A DNA stretch of 64,000 nucleotides from positions 620,001 to 684,000 of the forward strand of contig NZ_BAABCA010000001.1 of NCBI RefSeq assembly GCF_039538365.1, in the 5' to 3' direction. Made by a program: the position numbers and the translations under genes. The notes beneath the pieces are model-generated. The model made no database searches, was not told the DNA's origin, and saw only the letters and a list, made by a program, of their open reading frames with translations. Numbering within the stretch: the stretch's first letter is position 1; the number at the start of each line of letters is the position of its first letter. The stretch comes from Postechiella marina. GTDB taxonomy: Bacteria > Bacteroidota > Bacteroidia > Flavobacteriales > Flavobacteriaceae. Positions 26,196 to 35,491 of the stretch are shown here, one piece after another.

Positions 26196-27455
26196 ATGAA
26201 AGATTTATTTGAAAAAATTTATAAAGACAAAGGACCATTAGGTAAATGGGCGTCTCAAGCTGAAGGGTATTTTGTGTTTCCTAAATTAGAAGGAGAGATT
26301 TCTAATAGAATGAAATTTCAAGGGAAAGATGTTATTACCTGGAGTATTAACGATTACTTAGGTTTGGCTAATCATCCAGAGGTTCGTAAAGTAGATGCTC
26401 AAGCTGCTGCCGATTATGGTTCTGCTTACCCAATGGGAGCTAGAATGATGTCTGGGCATACAGATTTACACGAAAGACTTCAAAATGAGTTGGCAGAATT
26501 TGTAAGTAAAGATGCTGCTTATCTTTTAAATTTTGGATATCAAGGTATGGTGTCTACTATTGATGCTCTAGTTTCTAAAGATGATATTATAGTTTACGAT
26601 GTAGATGCTCACGCCTGTATTATTGATGGTGTGCGTTTACATATGGGTAAACGTTTTACATACAAACATAACGATGTAGTTAGTTTAGAGAAAAACTTAG
26701 AACGTGCTACAAAAATGGCAGAGCAAACTGGCGGAGGAATTTTAGTTATCTCTGAAGGTGTTTTTGGTATGCGAGGAGAACAAGGACGATTAAAAGAAAT
26801 TGTTGCTCTTAAAAAGAAATTTAACTTTAGATTATTTGTTGATGATGCTCATGGTTTTGGTACATTAGGTGCAACAGGAGCAGGAGCAGGAGAAGAGCAA
26901 GGTGTACAAGACGATATTGATGTATATTTTGCAACATTTGCAAAATCGTTAGCAAGTACAGGTGCCTTTATAGCGGGAGATCAAGAAATAATTGATTATT
27001 TAAAATATAATTTACGTTCTCAAATGTTTGCAAAATCTTTGCAAATGCAATTAGTAGTTGGAGCGCTTAAGCGTTTAGACATGCTTAGAACTATGCCAGA
27101 ATTAAAGGCTAAGTTATGGGAGAATGTAACAGCATTACAGTCTGGTTTAAAAGAGCGTGGTTTCGATATTGGTACTACGCAAAGTTGTGTAACACCTGTA
27201 TACTTAAAAGGAAGTATTCCTGAAGCTATGGCTTTAGTTAGAGATTTACGCGAAAACTATGGTATATTTTGTTCTATAGTAGTATACCCAGTAATACCTA
27301 AAGGATTAATTTTGTTAAGATTAATACCTACAGCAACACATACTTTAGAAGATGTAGCAGAAACTTTAGCTGCTTTTGAAGCTATTAGAGATAGATTAGA
27401 AAACGGAACTTATAAGCGTCTTTCTGCTGCTGTTATGGCTGCAATGGGAGAGTAG
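26196..27455 (+). CDS. Alpha-oxoamine synthase, probable cysteate fatty-acyltransferase
   Basis: The 419-residue PLP enzyme belongs to the alpha-oxoamine synthase family (KBL, BioF, serine palmitoyltransferase). Seen motifs: NDYLGLANHP, MGARMMSGHT, DVDAHACIIDG, VDDAHGFGTLG (D216-D217-A-H219) and the PLP lysine K250 in FATFAKSLAS. Family homologues in Flavobacterium, Chryseobacterium and Alistipes condense cysteate with a fatty acyl thioester, the first committed step to capnine and sulfobacins. The phylum, length and the neighbouring cysteate-synthase-like gene favour that role over glycine C-acetyltransferase, but serine palmitoyltransferase is also possible. No bio or kbl/tdh genes are nearby. 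Confidence 0.85.
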   Translation: MKDLFEKIYKDKGPLGKWASQAEGYFVFPKLEGEISNRMKFQGKDVITWSINDYLGLANHPEVRKVDAQAAADYGSAYPMGARMMSGHTDLHERLQNELAEFVSKDAAYLLNFGYQGMVSTIDALVSKDDIIVYDVDAHACIIDGVRLHMGKRFTYKHNDVVSLEKNLERATKMAEQTGGGILVISEGVFGMRGEQGRLKEIVALKKKFNFRLFVDDAHGFGTLGATGAGAGEEQGVQDDIDVYFATFAKSLASTGAFIAGDQEIIDYLKYNLRSQMFAKSLQMQLVVGALKRLDMLRTMPELKAKLWENVTALQSGLKERGFDIGTTQSCVTPVYLKGSIPEAMALVRDLRENYGIFCSIVVYPVIPKGLILLRLIPTATHTLEDVAETLAAFEAIRDRLENGTYKRLSAAVMAAMGE

Positions 27456-27474
27456 ATTTAAGTTTTATACCTAT

Positions 27475-27511
27475 AAAAAAAATCCGATTCATTTTGAATC
27501 GGATTTTTTTT
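27475..27511. terminator. Bidirectional terminator
   Basis: A perfect stem, 27475-27490 against 27496-27511, with a short ATTTT loop and A/T runs on both flanks. It separates the acyltransferase gene from the convergent GNAT gene. Confidence 0.88.
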
Positions 27512-27546
27512 GCATTTTATCTTTTAAGTAAGATGTATACTTTATA

Positions 27547-28668
27547 TTAAATAATATCTTTTCTAAACGTTTTTCTTCTCCTGTAAACACTAGGGCTAAA
27601 GTGTTTCCATATTTGATGAATAGCATGATTATCTTCCAACTCTGGAGTTCTAAAACAATTCTCTATCCCTTTATCTTTAAAAGTATTGTAATATTCATTA
27701 AAAATTACTGCATGCACTCCTTTGTTTTGATAATCTGGATGTATACCAATTAAATAAAAAATAACGTCTTTACTGTTTTTCTTTGCGTTTAGAATGTGGC
27801 GAAACCCAAACGGAAATAATTTACCATTCATCTTTTTTAATGCATTGGCAAATGCAGGCATAACAATAGCAAAACCAACAAGCTCGTTGTTTTTGTCTAT
27901 AACAAACTTTATATATTCTGGATTCACAAAACTTATAAACTTCTTTTTAAAATATGCTTTTTGGATGTCGTTTATAGCAACAAAAGACGAAAGAGAAGCG
28001 TAGCTTGCATTAAATAAATCGAACATTTTATCTACGTAAGGCATAACTTCACTTGTTTTAGTAAATTGCAAAGCCTTTAATTGATATCGTTTTTTTATAA
28101 CCTCCTGAGCTTTAAAAAAGAATTCTGGTTTTACATTACTAAACGGGAAACTACTTTCGGAGTATTCTTTTTCAATTTTAAAACCTGCTACTTCGTAATG
28201 TTTTATGTAATAAGGATGATTATACCAAGTAACCATTGGTGTAAATGCTTCATACCCTTCTGTAACTGCACCAACTTTATCTAAATTTGAAAAACCTACA
28301 GGACCTTCTGTATATTCTAAATTGCGAGATTTACCTATTTTTATAACTTGATTAAAAAGTGCTTTGGAAACATCTAAATCATCAATAAAATCAAACCAAC
28401 CAAAGCGCATTTTGTTTAAATGCTGGTTTTTTATTTCTAGATGATTCACTATGCCTGCTATTCTTCCTACAATTTCGTTGTTTTTATATGCTAAAAATAG
28501 CCAAGCTTCTGCGTCTTTAAAAACAGGGTTTTCGTTTTTATCAAATGTTTTTATTTCCTGGCTAATAATAGGTGGTGTCCAATACGGATTGTCTTTGTAT
28601 AGCTTAAAAGGAAACTTTACAAATGCTTTTAAGTCTTTTTTAGTTTTAACTTCTTTTATTTCAATCAT
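27547..28668 (-). CDS. GNAT-fold N-acyltransferase, bacterial ceramide synthase-like
   Basis: The 373-residue protein has the long GNAT-type layout of the family that includes Caulobacter bacterial ceramide synthase and YghO. Shared features are the opening FVKFPFKLYKDNPYWTPP, ENPVFKDAEAWLFLAY, IVGRIAGIVNH, the GWFDFIDD segment, GPVGFSNLD, and MVTWYNHPYYIKHYEVAGF. The last third carries the acetyl-CoA-type fold (LIGIHPDYQNKGVHAVIFNEY). In ceramide makers it N-acylates the sphingoid base. Being convergent with the AOS-type gene, it may N-acylate capnine to sulfobacin-type lipid. The assignment is by recalled pattern; the general GNAT family call is firm. Confidence 0.75.
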   Translation of the reverse strand: MIEIKEVKTKKDLKAFVKFPFKLYKDNPYWTPPIISQEIKTFDKNENPVFKDAEAWLFLAYKNNEIVGRIAGIVNHLEIKNQHLNKMRFGWFDFIDDLDVSKALFNQVIKIGKSRNLEYTEGPVGFSNLDKVGAVTEGYEAFTPMVTWYNHPYYIKHYEVAGFKIEKEYSESSFPFSNVKPEFFFKAQEVIKKRYQLKALQFTKTSEVMPYVDKMFDLFNASYASLSSFVAINDIQKAYFKKKFISFVNPEYIKFVIDKNNELVGFAIVMPAFANALKKMNGKLFPFGFRHILNAKKNSKDVIFYLIGIHPDYQNKGVHAVIFNEYYNTFKDKGIENCFRTPELEDNHAIHQIWKHFSPSVYRRRKTFRKDII

Positions 28669-28700
28669 ATTAAAATGACTACGCGTAATTTTATTGGTTA

Positions 28701-29732
28701 TTAATTAAAATCTATGTCGTCTTTTTTACGTTTAGTTTTCTTTTCTTCGGTGGCTCCTTTTCTCTTTTTCTTTATTTTACCTCCTTTTTTGTTTTGTCTT
28801 CTTACTCCTTCTTCCATAGCAGATGTTCCGTTGTCTTCGCCTTTAGGCTCTTTGTCTTTATGAAAATCTAATCGGTAAGACATGCCAAAGTTAACACTAA
28901 AAACAGAAGGAGTGTCTTTTGTATTAAATGTAAGCGCGGTGTCTAATTGGAAATTTTTAGACCATAAGTATGCGCCACCAAATCTAAATAGATTATCGGC
29001 ATAAAAATCACTTTTAATACCTTGAGTTTCTCCAAAAACTACCCATTTAGGATTAAAAGAATGTGTTAGGGTTAATATATAAGAGAAATCAGATTGATCT
29101 GTTCCTATTCTATCTTTTATTAAATTCATTACAAAAACCCATCCGCCAGAAAAATTATTTTGAGTAGCTATCATTATTTTTGGACTAAAACCTTCAATGC
29201 CTTGATCTGTGTACGGGTTGTCTCTAGTATCAAAGTTAGCGCCTGCATATATGGCTACTGCTGGGATTAAAGATTTCCATTTAAACCTCTGATTAGCTTT
29301 CCAGCTGTATAGGTTGGGTTTGTCTTCTTCAGCATTTTTATAAGGGTCGTAAACCAAGTACTTAGCGCCTAAAGCAAGAGTTTTAAAGTTAGAACGTTTG
29401 TCTTCTACATTAAAATTATTAGTGTATTTCTTTTTATCGTTTTGGTATGTGCCTTCAATGTTTAGTTCTAATTCTTCCCAAACAAGGCCATAACGTGCAG
29501 CAAAATCAACACCAAAACCATCTACTTTGTATGCTGTTTCTGGTGTACGCTTTTCATTTAAAATATAAGGGCCAACTTCAAATTGTGCTACCTTAGTGCC
29601 TACAGAGAAAGCACTTCTAGAAACTCCTGGTCTGTTAGAGTTAATTACATCTGTGTATTGTGCATAATTATTGGTGCATAGTAAACAGAAAATTACAAAT
29701 AGGGCAGATTTTATTGGGGTCATAATAAACAT
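28701..29732 (-). CDS. Outer-membrane beta-barrel (phenol-MetA-type transporter family)
   Basis: The 343-residue protein has a signal peptide ending near YAQ (residue 25) and then antiparallel barrel strands: SNRPGVSRSAFSVGTKVAQFEVGP, VDFAARYGLVW, HSFNPKWVVFGETQG, FSVNFGMSYRL. The pattern fits the MetA-pathway phenol degradation/transporter family of outer-membrane proteins. The last 50 residues are a highly basic Lys/Arg tail ending DDIDFN, unusual after a barrel. A second possible start, M4, would shorten it by three residues. It lies 32 bases upstream of the GNAT gene on the same strand and may be co-transcribed with it. Confidence 0.8.
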   Translation of the reverse strand: MFIMTPIKSALFVIFCLLCTNNYAQYTDVINSNRPGVSRSAFSVGTKVAQFEVGPYILNEKRTPETAYKVDGFGVDFAARYGLVWEELELNIEGTYQNDKKKYTNNFNVEDKRSNFKTLALGAKYLVYDPYKNAEEDKPNLYSWKANQRFKWKSLIPAVAIYAGANFDTRDNPYTDQGIEGFSPKIMIATQNNFSGGWVFVMNLIKDRIGTDQSDFSYILTLTHSFNPKWVVFGETQGIKSDFYADNLFRFGGAYLWSKNFQLDTALTFNTKDTPSVFSVNFGMSYRLDFHKDKEPKGEDNGTSAMEEGVRRQNKKGGKIKKKRKGATEEKKTKRKKDDIDFN

Positions 29733-29857
29733 TTTAGATTATTTGCTAGCAGTAAAACGGTTATGTGCTGTAAATATAAACGGTTTAAGGGTTATCAAAT
29801 ATAGATATTTTATACTTTTTTTATCATTTTTGAGCGTTTTTTAAGTGTATAGAATTG

Positions 29858-29865
29858 TATTTTTG
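29858..29865 (+). promoter_or_regulatory. TAnnTTTG -7 element before DUF4834 gene
   Basis: TATTTTTG lies 17 bases before the ATG at 29883, giving a very short leader. Confidence 0.5.
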
Positions 29866-29882
29866 TTAAAAATACTTTTTTT

Positions 29883-30164
29883 ATGATACAGTATGCGTCT
29901 GTAATTGGACTCTTTAGAACCATATTAATCATTGCGTTAATCTATTTTGGTGTTAAAATTTTAGCGCGTTTATTTGCGCCTTTTCTGCTAAAGTTTGTAG
30001 CTAAAAAGGCTGAACAGCAGTTTGGTGGCCAATTTAAACAGCAACAAAGACAACAAAAGCAATCTTCTAGTCGAGAAGGAGAGGTTACTATTGATAAAAT
30101 GCCTAATATTAAAACGTCTAACAATAATGTAGGCGATTATGTAGATTACGAAGAAATTGAATAA
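29883..30164 (+). CDS. DUF4834 family small membrane protein
   Basis: The 93-residue protein has one or two N-terminal hydrophobic helices (about 4-40, including LFRTILIIALIYFGVKILARLF), a Gln-rich linker, and an acidic C terminus (VGDYVDYEEIE). This is the pattern of DUF4834, a Bacteroidota-specific family of unknown function. In this phylum it is commonly found directly before a YfhO-type gene, as here (77 bases apart, same strand). Confidence 0.8.
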   Translation: MIQYASVIGLFRTILIIALIYFGVKILARLFAPFLLKFVAKKAEQQFGGQFKQQQRQQKQSSSREGEVTIDKMPNIKTSNNNVGDYVDYEEIE

Positions 30165-30241
30165 TTAATTTGATAAGTTCAATTCAGGTAATTCTCAAAA
30201 AATATAGCTAATTTCACAGTCTTAGTTATTAATTCAATTTC

Positions 30242-32650
30242 ATGCAATTTTCAGTAAAAAAAATACTTCCACATATTGTAGTTCTAGTAGGTTTCGTGGT
30301 TTTATCTTTAGCTTATTTTAGTCCAGTTTTAAAGGGTAAGCAAATTTTTCAGAGCGATATTAAGCAATATATCGGAATGTCTAAACAGCAAAAAGACTTT
30401 AAAGCAAATACGGGCGAAGAAACATATTGGACAAATAGCGCCTTTGGTGGTATGCCTACTTATCAATTAGGTGCTAGATATCCGCATAATTATATTAAAA
30501 AGTTAGATTTAGCTTTACGTTTTCTACCTAGACCAGCAGATTATTTATTTTTGTATTTGCTAAGTTTTTATGTGCTTTTATTAGTTTTAAAAGTAGACTT
30601 TAAGCTCGCTGCTTTAGGGGCTTTAGCTTTTGGTTTTTCAACTTATTTAATAATAATTTTAGGTGTTGGGCACAATAGTAAAGCGCATGCCATTGCTTAT
30701 ATGCCTTTAGTTTTAAGTGGAATTTTACTTGTTTTTCAAAAAAAATATATTGGTGGTTTTTTGCTAACAGTGGTGGCTATGGGCTTAGAGTTGGTTTCAA
30801 ATCATTTTCAAATGACGTATTATTTATTGTTATTGGTTGTGGTTTTAGGTGTTGCTTATTTAATTGATGCCTATAAAAAACAAGTGTTGCCACATTATTT
30901 TAAGTCTGTTGGCATCTTACTAGCTGCTGTTATTCTATCTATAGCATTAAACGCCACGAGTATAATGGCTACGCAAGAATATGTTAAAGAAAGTACGCGT
31001 GGTAAAAGTGAACTAACAATAAATGCAGATGGATCGCCTAAGGAGGTAACCTCTGGTTTAGATAGGGCATATATAACACAATTTAGTTATGGTATTTTAG
31101 AAACGTTTAATTTATTTATTCCTCGATTTATGGGGGGAGGAAATGGAGAAGATGTTGGTAAAGACTCTAATACCTACAATGCGTTTAGAAAAATAGGAGC
31201 AACAACTACGCAGGCAGCAGAACAGGCAAAACATGCGCCTATGTATTGGGGAGATCAGCCTATAGTAGAGGCTCCTGCTTATATAGGCGCGGTTATTATA
31301 TTTTTATTCGTTTTTGCTTTGTTTTTGGTTAAAGGACGATTAAAATGGTGGGTTGTTGGTGGTACGCTTTTATCTCTATTATTGTCTTACGGTAAAAATT
31401 TAGGTTTTTTAACCAATTTTTTTATCGATTATGTGCCTATGTATAACAAATTTAGAGCAGTAAGTTCTATTCAGGTTATTCTAGAATTATGTATACCATT
31501 ATTGGCTATATTCGGTTTGTCAAGGTTATTTAACGATTTTGAGAGTAAAGATGATAAGCTTAAAGCGTTAAAATACGCTACAGGAATAACAGCAGGCTTA
31601 GCTGTGCTGTTTTTAATATTTAAATCTTCGTTTGATTTTGTAGGGGTTAATGATGGGTATTATCGTCAAAATTACGGTCCAGATTTTATTGATGCTGTAA
31701 AAGCAGATAGAAAGGCTATTTTTACTACAGATACTTTAAGAACATTAATTTTAGTATTGCTTTCTGCGGGAGCTATTTTTATGTTTTTAAAAGGTAAATT
31801 AAAAGAGCATTTAGTAATTGTAGCTATAGCTGTACTTATTTTATTCGATTTGATAGGAGTAGATAGACGCTATGTAGATAACGACGATTTTGTGTCTGCA
31901 ATACAGGTTAATAAGCCATTTCAAGCAAATGCAGCCGATAAGGCTATAATGCAAGATAAAAGTCATTTTAGAGTGTTTGACATGACAGCGGGTTCGTCTA
32001 CCAAACCTTCATATTTTCATAATTCTTTAAACGGATATAATGCAGCAGAGTTAAAACGTTATAGAGAAGTGTTCGATTTTTATGTGGCAAATAATAATAT
32101 GAATGTGCTAAATATGTTAAACACAAAATATTTTATTGCCCAAGATAAAGAAGGGAAAATTTTTCCATACACAAATGCAGATGCTAATGGCAATGCTTGG
32201 TTTGTTTCAGAATTGCAAAAAGTAAACTCTGCCAACGAAGAAATAAAAGCTCTAGATAGTTTAGATAATAAGCGTAAAGCTGTTTACGTTGCCAAAGACG
32301 CTAATTTTAAAAGTAAGTTTACAGTAGATTCTTTAGCGCAAATTAAATTACTGGATGTAAAACCTAATTATCTTAAATACGAAACCAACAATAAAAATGA
32401 TGGTTTTGCTGTGTTTTCAGAAATTTATTATGGTAACGGATGGAAAGTTTTAATAGATGGTCAAGAAGCTAACTATGTACGTGTAAATTATACATTACGT
32501 GGTATGGAGGTTCCTGCAGGAAAGCATCAAGTAGAATTTAAATTCGATCCAGATGTTGTTAAAAACGGAAGTAAAATAGCACTAGCAAGTTCTTTGCTTT
32601 TTGGTGTTTTACTTATTTTGGGTTTGTTTTTTGAATTAAAAAAGAAATAA
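30242..32650 (+). CDS. YfhO family multi-pass membrane protein
   Basis: The 802-residue protein has about a dozen membrane helices spread over 1-525, then a large soluble region, and a last helix near 777-797. The N-terminal loop IFQSDIKQYIGMSKQQKDF and TYWTNSAFGGMPTYQLG fit YfhO proteins, which resemble GT-C glycosyltransferases and are thought to glycosylate cell-surface polymers from lipid-linked sugars. The C-terminal part (FSEIYYGNGWKVLIDGQEANYVRV, in part) is the beta-sandwich seen at the end of YfhO. It precedes a GT4 enzyme and a flippase, which supports a glycan role. Confidence 0.87.
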   Translation: MQFSVKKILPHIVVLVGFVVLSLAYFSPVLKGKQIFQSDIKQYIGMSKQQKDFKANTGEETYWTNSAFGGMPTYQLGARYPHNYIKKLDLALRFLPRPADYLFLYLLSFYVLLLVLKVDFKLAALGALAFGFSTYLIIILGVGHNSKAHAIAYMPLVLSGILLVFQKKYIGGFLLTVVAMGLELVSNHFQMTYYLLLLVVVLGVAYLIDAYKKQVLPHYFKSVGILLAAVILSIALNATSIMATQEYVKESTRGKSELTINADGSPKEVTSGLDRAYITQFSYGILETFNLFIPRFMGGGNGEDVGKDSNTYNAFRKIGATTTQAAEQAKHAPMYWGDQPIVEAPAYIGAVIIFLFVFALFLVKGRLKWWVVGGTLLSLLLSYGKNLGFLTNFFIDYVPMYNKFRAVSSIQVILELCIPLLAIFGLSRLFNDFESKDDKLKALKYATGITAGLAVLFLIFKSSFDFVGVNDGYYRQNYGPDFIDAVKADRKAIFTTDTLRTLILVLLSAGAIFMFLKGKLKEHLVIVAIAVLILFDLIGVDRRYVDNDDFVSAIQVNKPFQANAADKAIMQDKSHFRVFDMTAGSSTKPSYFHNSLNGYNAAELKRYREVFDFYVANNNMNVLNMLNTKYFIAQDKEGKIFPYTNADANGNAWFVSELQKVNSANEEIKALDSLDNKRKAVYVAKDANFKSKFTVDSLAQIKLLDVKPNYLKYETNNKNDGFAVFSEIYYGNGWKVLIDGQEANYVRVNYTLRGMEVPAGKHQVEFKFDPDVVKNGSKIALASSLLFGVLLILGLFFELKKK

Positions 32651-32674
32651 TTGGTTCTTTTATTTTAGTGAAGC

Positions 32675-33955
32675 ATGAGTAGAAAAAAAGTGCTTATTAT
32701 AACTTATTATTGGCCACCTGCTGGCGGGCCAGGAGTACAACGGTGGTTAAAATTTGTTAAGTATTTGCCAGAGTTTAATATAGAGCCTATTGTTTATATT
32801 CCAGAAAATGCAAATTATCCTTTAACTGATTCTAGTTTAATAGATGAAGTATCTCCCGATATAAAAATTATAAAGCAGCCTATAAAAGAACCTTATAAGT
32901 TAGCAGGGCTTTTGTCAAAAAAATCATCTAAAACAATAAGTAAGGGTATAATTTCTGAAAGTAAGACGCAAAGTATTGTAGAAAAATTAATGCTTTATGT
33001 GCGTGGTAATTTTTTTATACCAGACGCTCGTAAAAATTGGGTAAGTCCCTCTGTTCGTTTTTTATATAGCTTTCTTCTTGAACAAAAAATTGAAACAATA
33101 ATAACTACTGGTCCGCCACATAGTTTGCATTTAATAGGTTTAAAGTTAAAAGAAAAACTAGGGGTAAAGTGGTTGGCAGACTTTAGGGACCCATGGACAA
33201 CTATAGGATATCATAAACAACTAAAATTAACTAGAAAATCTAAGCAAAAGCATCTAGATTTAGAGCGTCAAGTTTTAAATACAGCAGACCAAATAATTGT
33301 TACAAGTTTTGTTACTAAAAAAGAATTTGAAAGGTTAACACCTAAGCCTATAGAAGTTATTACTAACGGTTTTGATAGCGAAGCGACTAAAGAAGTTAAG
33401 CTTAATTCTGATTTTTCTATAGCGCATATTGGGTCTTTATTATCTAAAAGAAATCCAGAATTGTTATGGAAAGTTTTGGCAGAGTTGATTGAAGAAGTTG
33501 ATGGTTTTGCAGAAGTTTTTAAGTTAAAATTTATTGGTGCGGTAAGTGAAGATGTGTTAAAATTAATTGATGATAATAATTTAAGTGATTATGTAGATAA
33601 GATAGGTTATGTTTCGCATAAAGAAGCAATTGAATATCAGAAAAAATCGCAAATTTTATTACTTATAGAGATAGATTCAGAAGAAACAAAATGTATAATT
33701 CCCGGAAAACTATTTGAGTATATGGTTTCGAACAGACCAATTGTAAGTATAGGACCAAAAGATTCTGATGTCGAAAAGATTATTAAAGAAACTAATACAG
33801 GGAGTTATTTTTATTATGAAGATTCTAAATTGCTAAAAACAGCTATCTTGTCGTATTATAAAGCTTTTCAGGATAAAACATTAAAGTCGCATCCTATCGG
33901 ACTTCAAAAATATCATAGAAGAGCTTTGACAGAATCACTATCTAAATTATTATAA
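32675..33955 (+). CDS. GT4-type glycosyltransferase
   Basis: The 426-residue protein has two Rossmann-like halves. The N-terminal half shows the acceptor-domain start LIITYYWPPAGGPGVQRW and WLADFRDPW. The C-terminal half shows ITNGFDSEA, IAHIGSLLSKRNPELLWKVL and the nucleotide-sugar loop IPGKLFEYMVSNRPIVSIGP, with the conserved Glu in FEY. It should transfer a sugar from a nucleotide donor on the cytoplasmic face. The stop overlaps the next start by one base (TAATG), coupling it to the flippase. Confidence 0.9.
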   Translation: MSRKKVLIITYYWPPAGGPGVQRWLKFVKYLPEFNIEPIVYIPENANYPLTDSSLIDEVSPDIKIIKQPIKEPYKLAGLLSKKSSKTISKGIISESKTQSIVEKLMLYVRGNFFIPDARKNWVSPSVRFLYSFLLEQKIETIITTGPPHSLHLIGLKLKEKLGVKWLADFRDPWTTIGYHKQLKLTRKSKQKHLDLERQVLNTADQIIVTSFVTKKEFERLTPKPIEVITNGFDSEATKEVKLNSDFSIAHIGSLLSKRNPELLWKVLAELIEEVDGFAEVFKLKFIGAVSEDVLKLIDDNNLSDYVDKIGYVSHKEAIEYQKKSQILLLIEIDSEETKCIIPGKLFEYMVSNRPIVSIGPKDSDVEKIIKETNTGSYFYYEDSKLLKTAILSYYKAFQDKTLKSHPIGLQKYHRRALTESLSKLL

Positions 33956-35409
33956 TGGGAATAGTAGCTTCGCAATCTTTTAAAAACATTGTATCTACAT
34001 ATTTAGGTTTTTTTGTGGGTGCTATAAACACTTTGTTTCTTTACACAGAGTTTTTAAGCGACGAATATTATGGTATGGTAGGGTATATGCTATCTTTGGC
34101 TTATGTGGTTATGCCTATAATGGCTTTTGGTGTTAACAATACTTTGGTTAAGTTTTATTCATCATTTAAAACACGCTTAGCATTAAATGGTTTTTTAACA
34201 TTAATGCTTTTTTTGCCAATTTTTATAATAGTTCCAATAACGGTTATTGTGCATTTTGGATATGATGTAATTACGGGTTTTCTGTCTCAAAGAAATGCTA
34301 TTATTAAAGATTATTTGTGGCATACTATTGTTGTAGCGGTGTCTTTAGCGTATTTCGAGGTGTTTTTTGCTTGGGCTAAAGTGCAAATGCAAACAGTTTT
34401 TGGTAATTTTATGAAAGAGGTGTTTCATCGAGTAGGTGTTATGCTGTTGCTTTTTACTTTGTTTTTTGAATGGATTAATGTTGATCAATTTATGGTTGGT
34501 CTTGTATTAGTATATGTTTTACGTATGCTCGTTATGACAATTTATGCTTTTACTATACGGTTTCCGGTTATTGTATTTCGAAGCCCAGGGAATTTAAAAG
34601 ATATTTTAAAATATTCTTTTCTAATAATTATAGCTGGCTCTATAGCAACAGTACTTTTAGATATAGATAAAGTTATGCTTGGTTATTATATATCTATTAA
34701 AGAAATAGCGTATTATAATGTGGCTATTTTTATATCTGCTGTTATTGCTGTACCACAGCGATCTATGCACCAATTATTAATGCCTTTGTCTGCTAAATAT
34801 TTAAACGAAAGAGATTTTGATGCTTTAGAAAAATTGTATAAGCAGAGCTCTATAAACTTATTTATAGTTAGTGGTTTGGTTTTTTTGTTAATTGTATTAA
34901 ATATAAATCAGTTGTATTTAATTATTCCTGAGGAATTTAGTGGCGGAATTTCGGTTGTTTTTATAATTAGTGTTATAAAACTTTACGATTCGCTACTGGG
35001 GAGTAATAATGCTATTTTATTTAATAGCGATTATTATAGAATAGTACTTGTATTAGGTGTTGTGCTAGTTGTTTTAATGGTGTGTCTTAATATGGTTTTT
35101 ATTCCTTTATTAGGTATTAATGGGGCTGGTTTAGCAACATTCATAGCTGTTTTTATGTACAATTCTATTAAGCTGTTTTTTGTTTATAAGAAGTTTAAAA
35201 TATTGCCTTTTTCGAATAAAACATTAAGAATAGGGGTGTTTTTACTGCTTTTTATAGCTGTGTTTTATTTTTGGGATTTTCCATTTAATCCTTTTGTTAA
35301 TATAGGTTTAAAATCTATTTTAATTGGGTTGCTTTACGCTTTCGTTGTTTATTACTTTAATTTTTCTGAGGATATTAGTATTCTTATTAAACGATATTTA
35401 AAATTATAG
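33955..35409 (+). CDS. Polysaccharide flippase (Wzx/MOP superfamily)
   Basis: The 484-residue protein has about 12-14 membrane helices across its whole length and almost no large loops, as in Wzx-type lipid-linked oligosaccharide flippases of the MOP superfamily. The N terminus (IVASQSFKNIVSTYLGFFVGAINTLFLY, in part) is typical. It would move an undecaprenyl-linked glycan across the inner membrane. The translational overlap with the GT4 gene and proximity to YfhO suggest one small pathway of surface glycan assembly, separate from the larger locus after 50 kb. Confidence 0.87.
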   Translation: MGIVASQSFKNIVSTYLGFFVGAINTLFLYTEFLSDEYYGMVGYMLSLAYVVMPIMAFGVNNTLVKFYSSFKTRLALNGFLTLMLFLPIFIIVPITVIVHFGYDVITGFLSQRNAIIKDYLWHTIVVAVSLAYFEVFFAWAKVQMQTVFGNFMKEVFHRVGVMLLLFTLFFEWINVDQFMVGLVLVYVLRMLVMTIYAFTIRFPVIVFRSPGNLKDILKYSFLIIIAGSIATVLLDIDKVMLGYYISIKEIAYYNVAIFISAVIAVPQRSMHQLLMPLSAKYLNERDFDALEKLYKQSSINLFIVSGLVFLLIVLNINQLYLIIPEEFSGGISVVFIISVIKLYDSLLGSNNAILFNSDYYRIVLVLGVVLVVLMVCLNMVFIPLLGINGAGLATFIAVFMYNSIKLFFVYKKFKILPFSNKTLRIGVFLLLFIAVFYFWDFPFNPFVNIGLKSILIGLLYAFVVYYFNFSEDISILIKRYLKL

Positions 35410-35426
35410 TAATTGTGTAAAATGAG

Positions 35427-35471
35427 AAAACCCCGCAATGTTGCTTTGAGGCATACATACTGCAGGGCTTT
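35427..35471 (-). terminator. Terminator for the basic exported protein gene
   Basis: On the minus strand AAAGCCCTGCA pairs with TGCGGGGTTTT over 11 positions, two of them G-U, and is followed by T residues. The G-U pairs become mismatches on the plus transcript, so it favours the minus direction. Confidence 0.6.
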
Positions 35472-35491
35472 CTACTAACCAACCAAAATTT

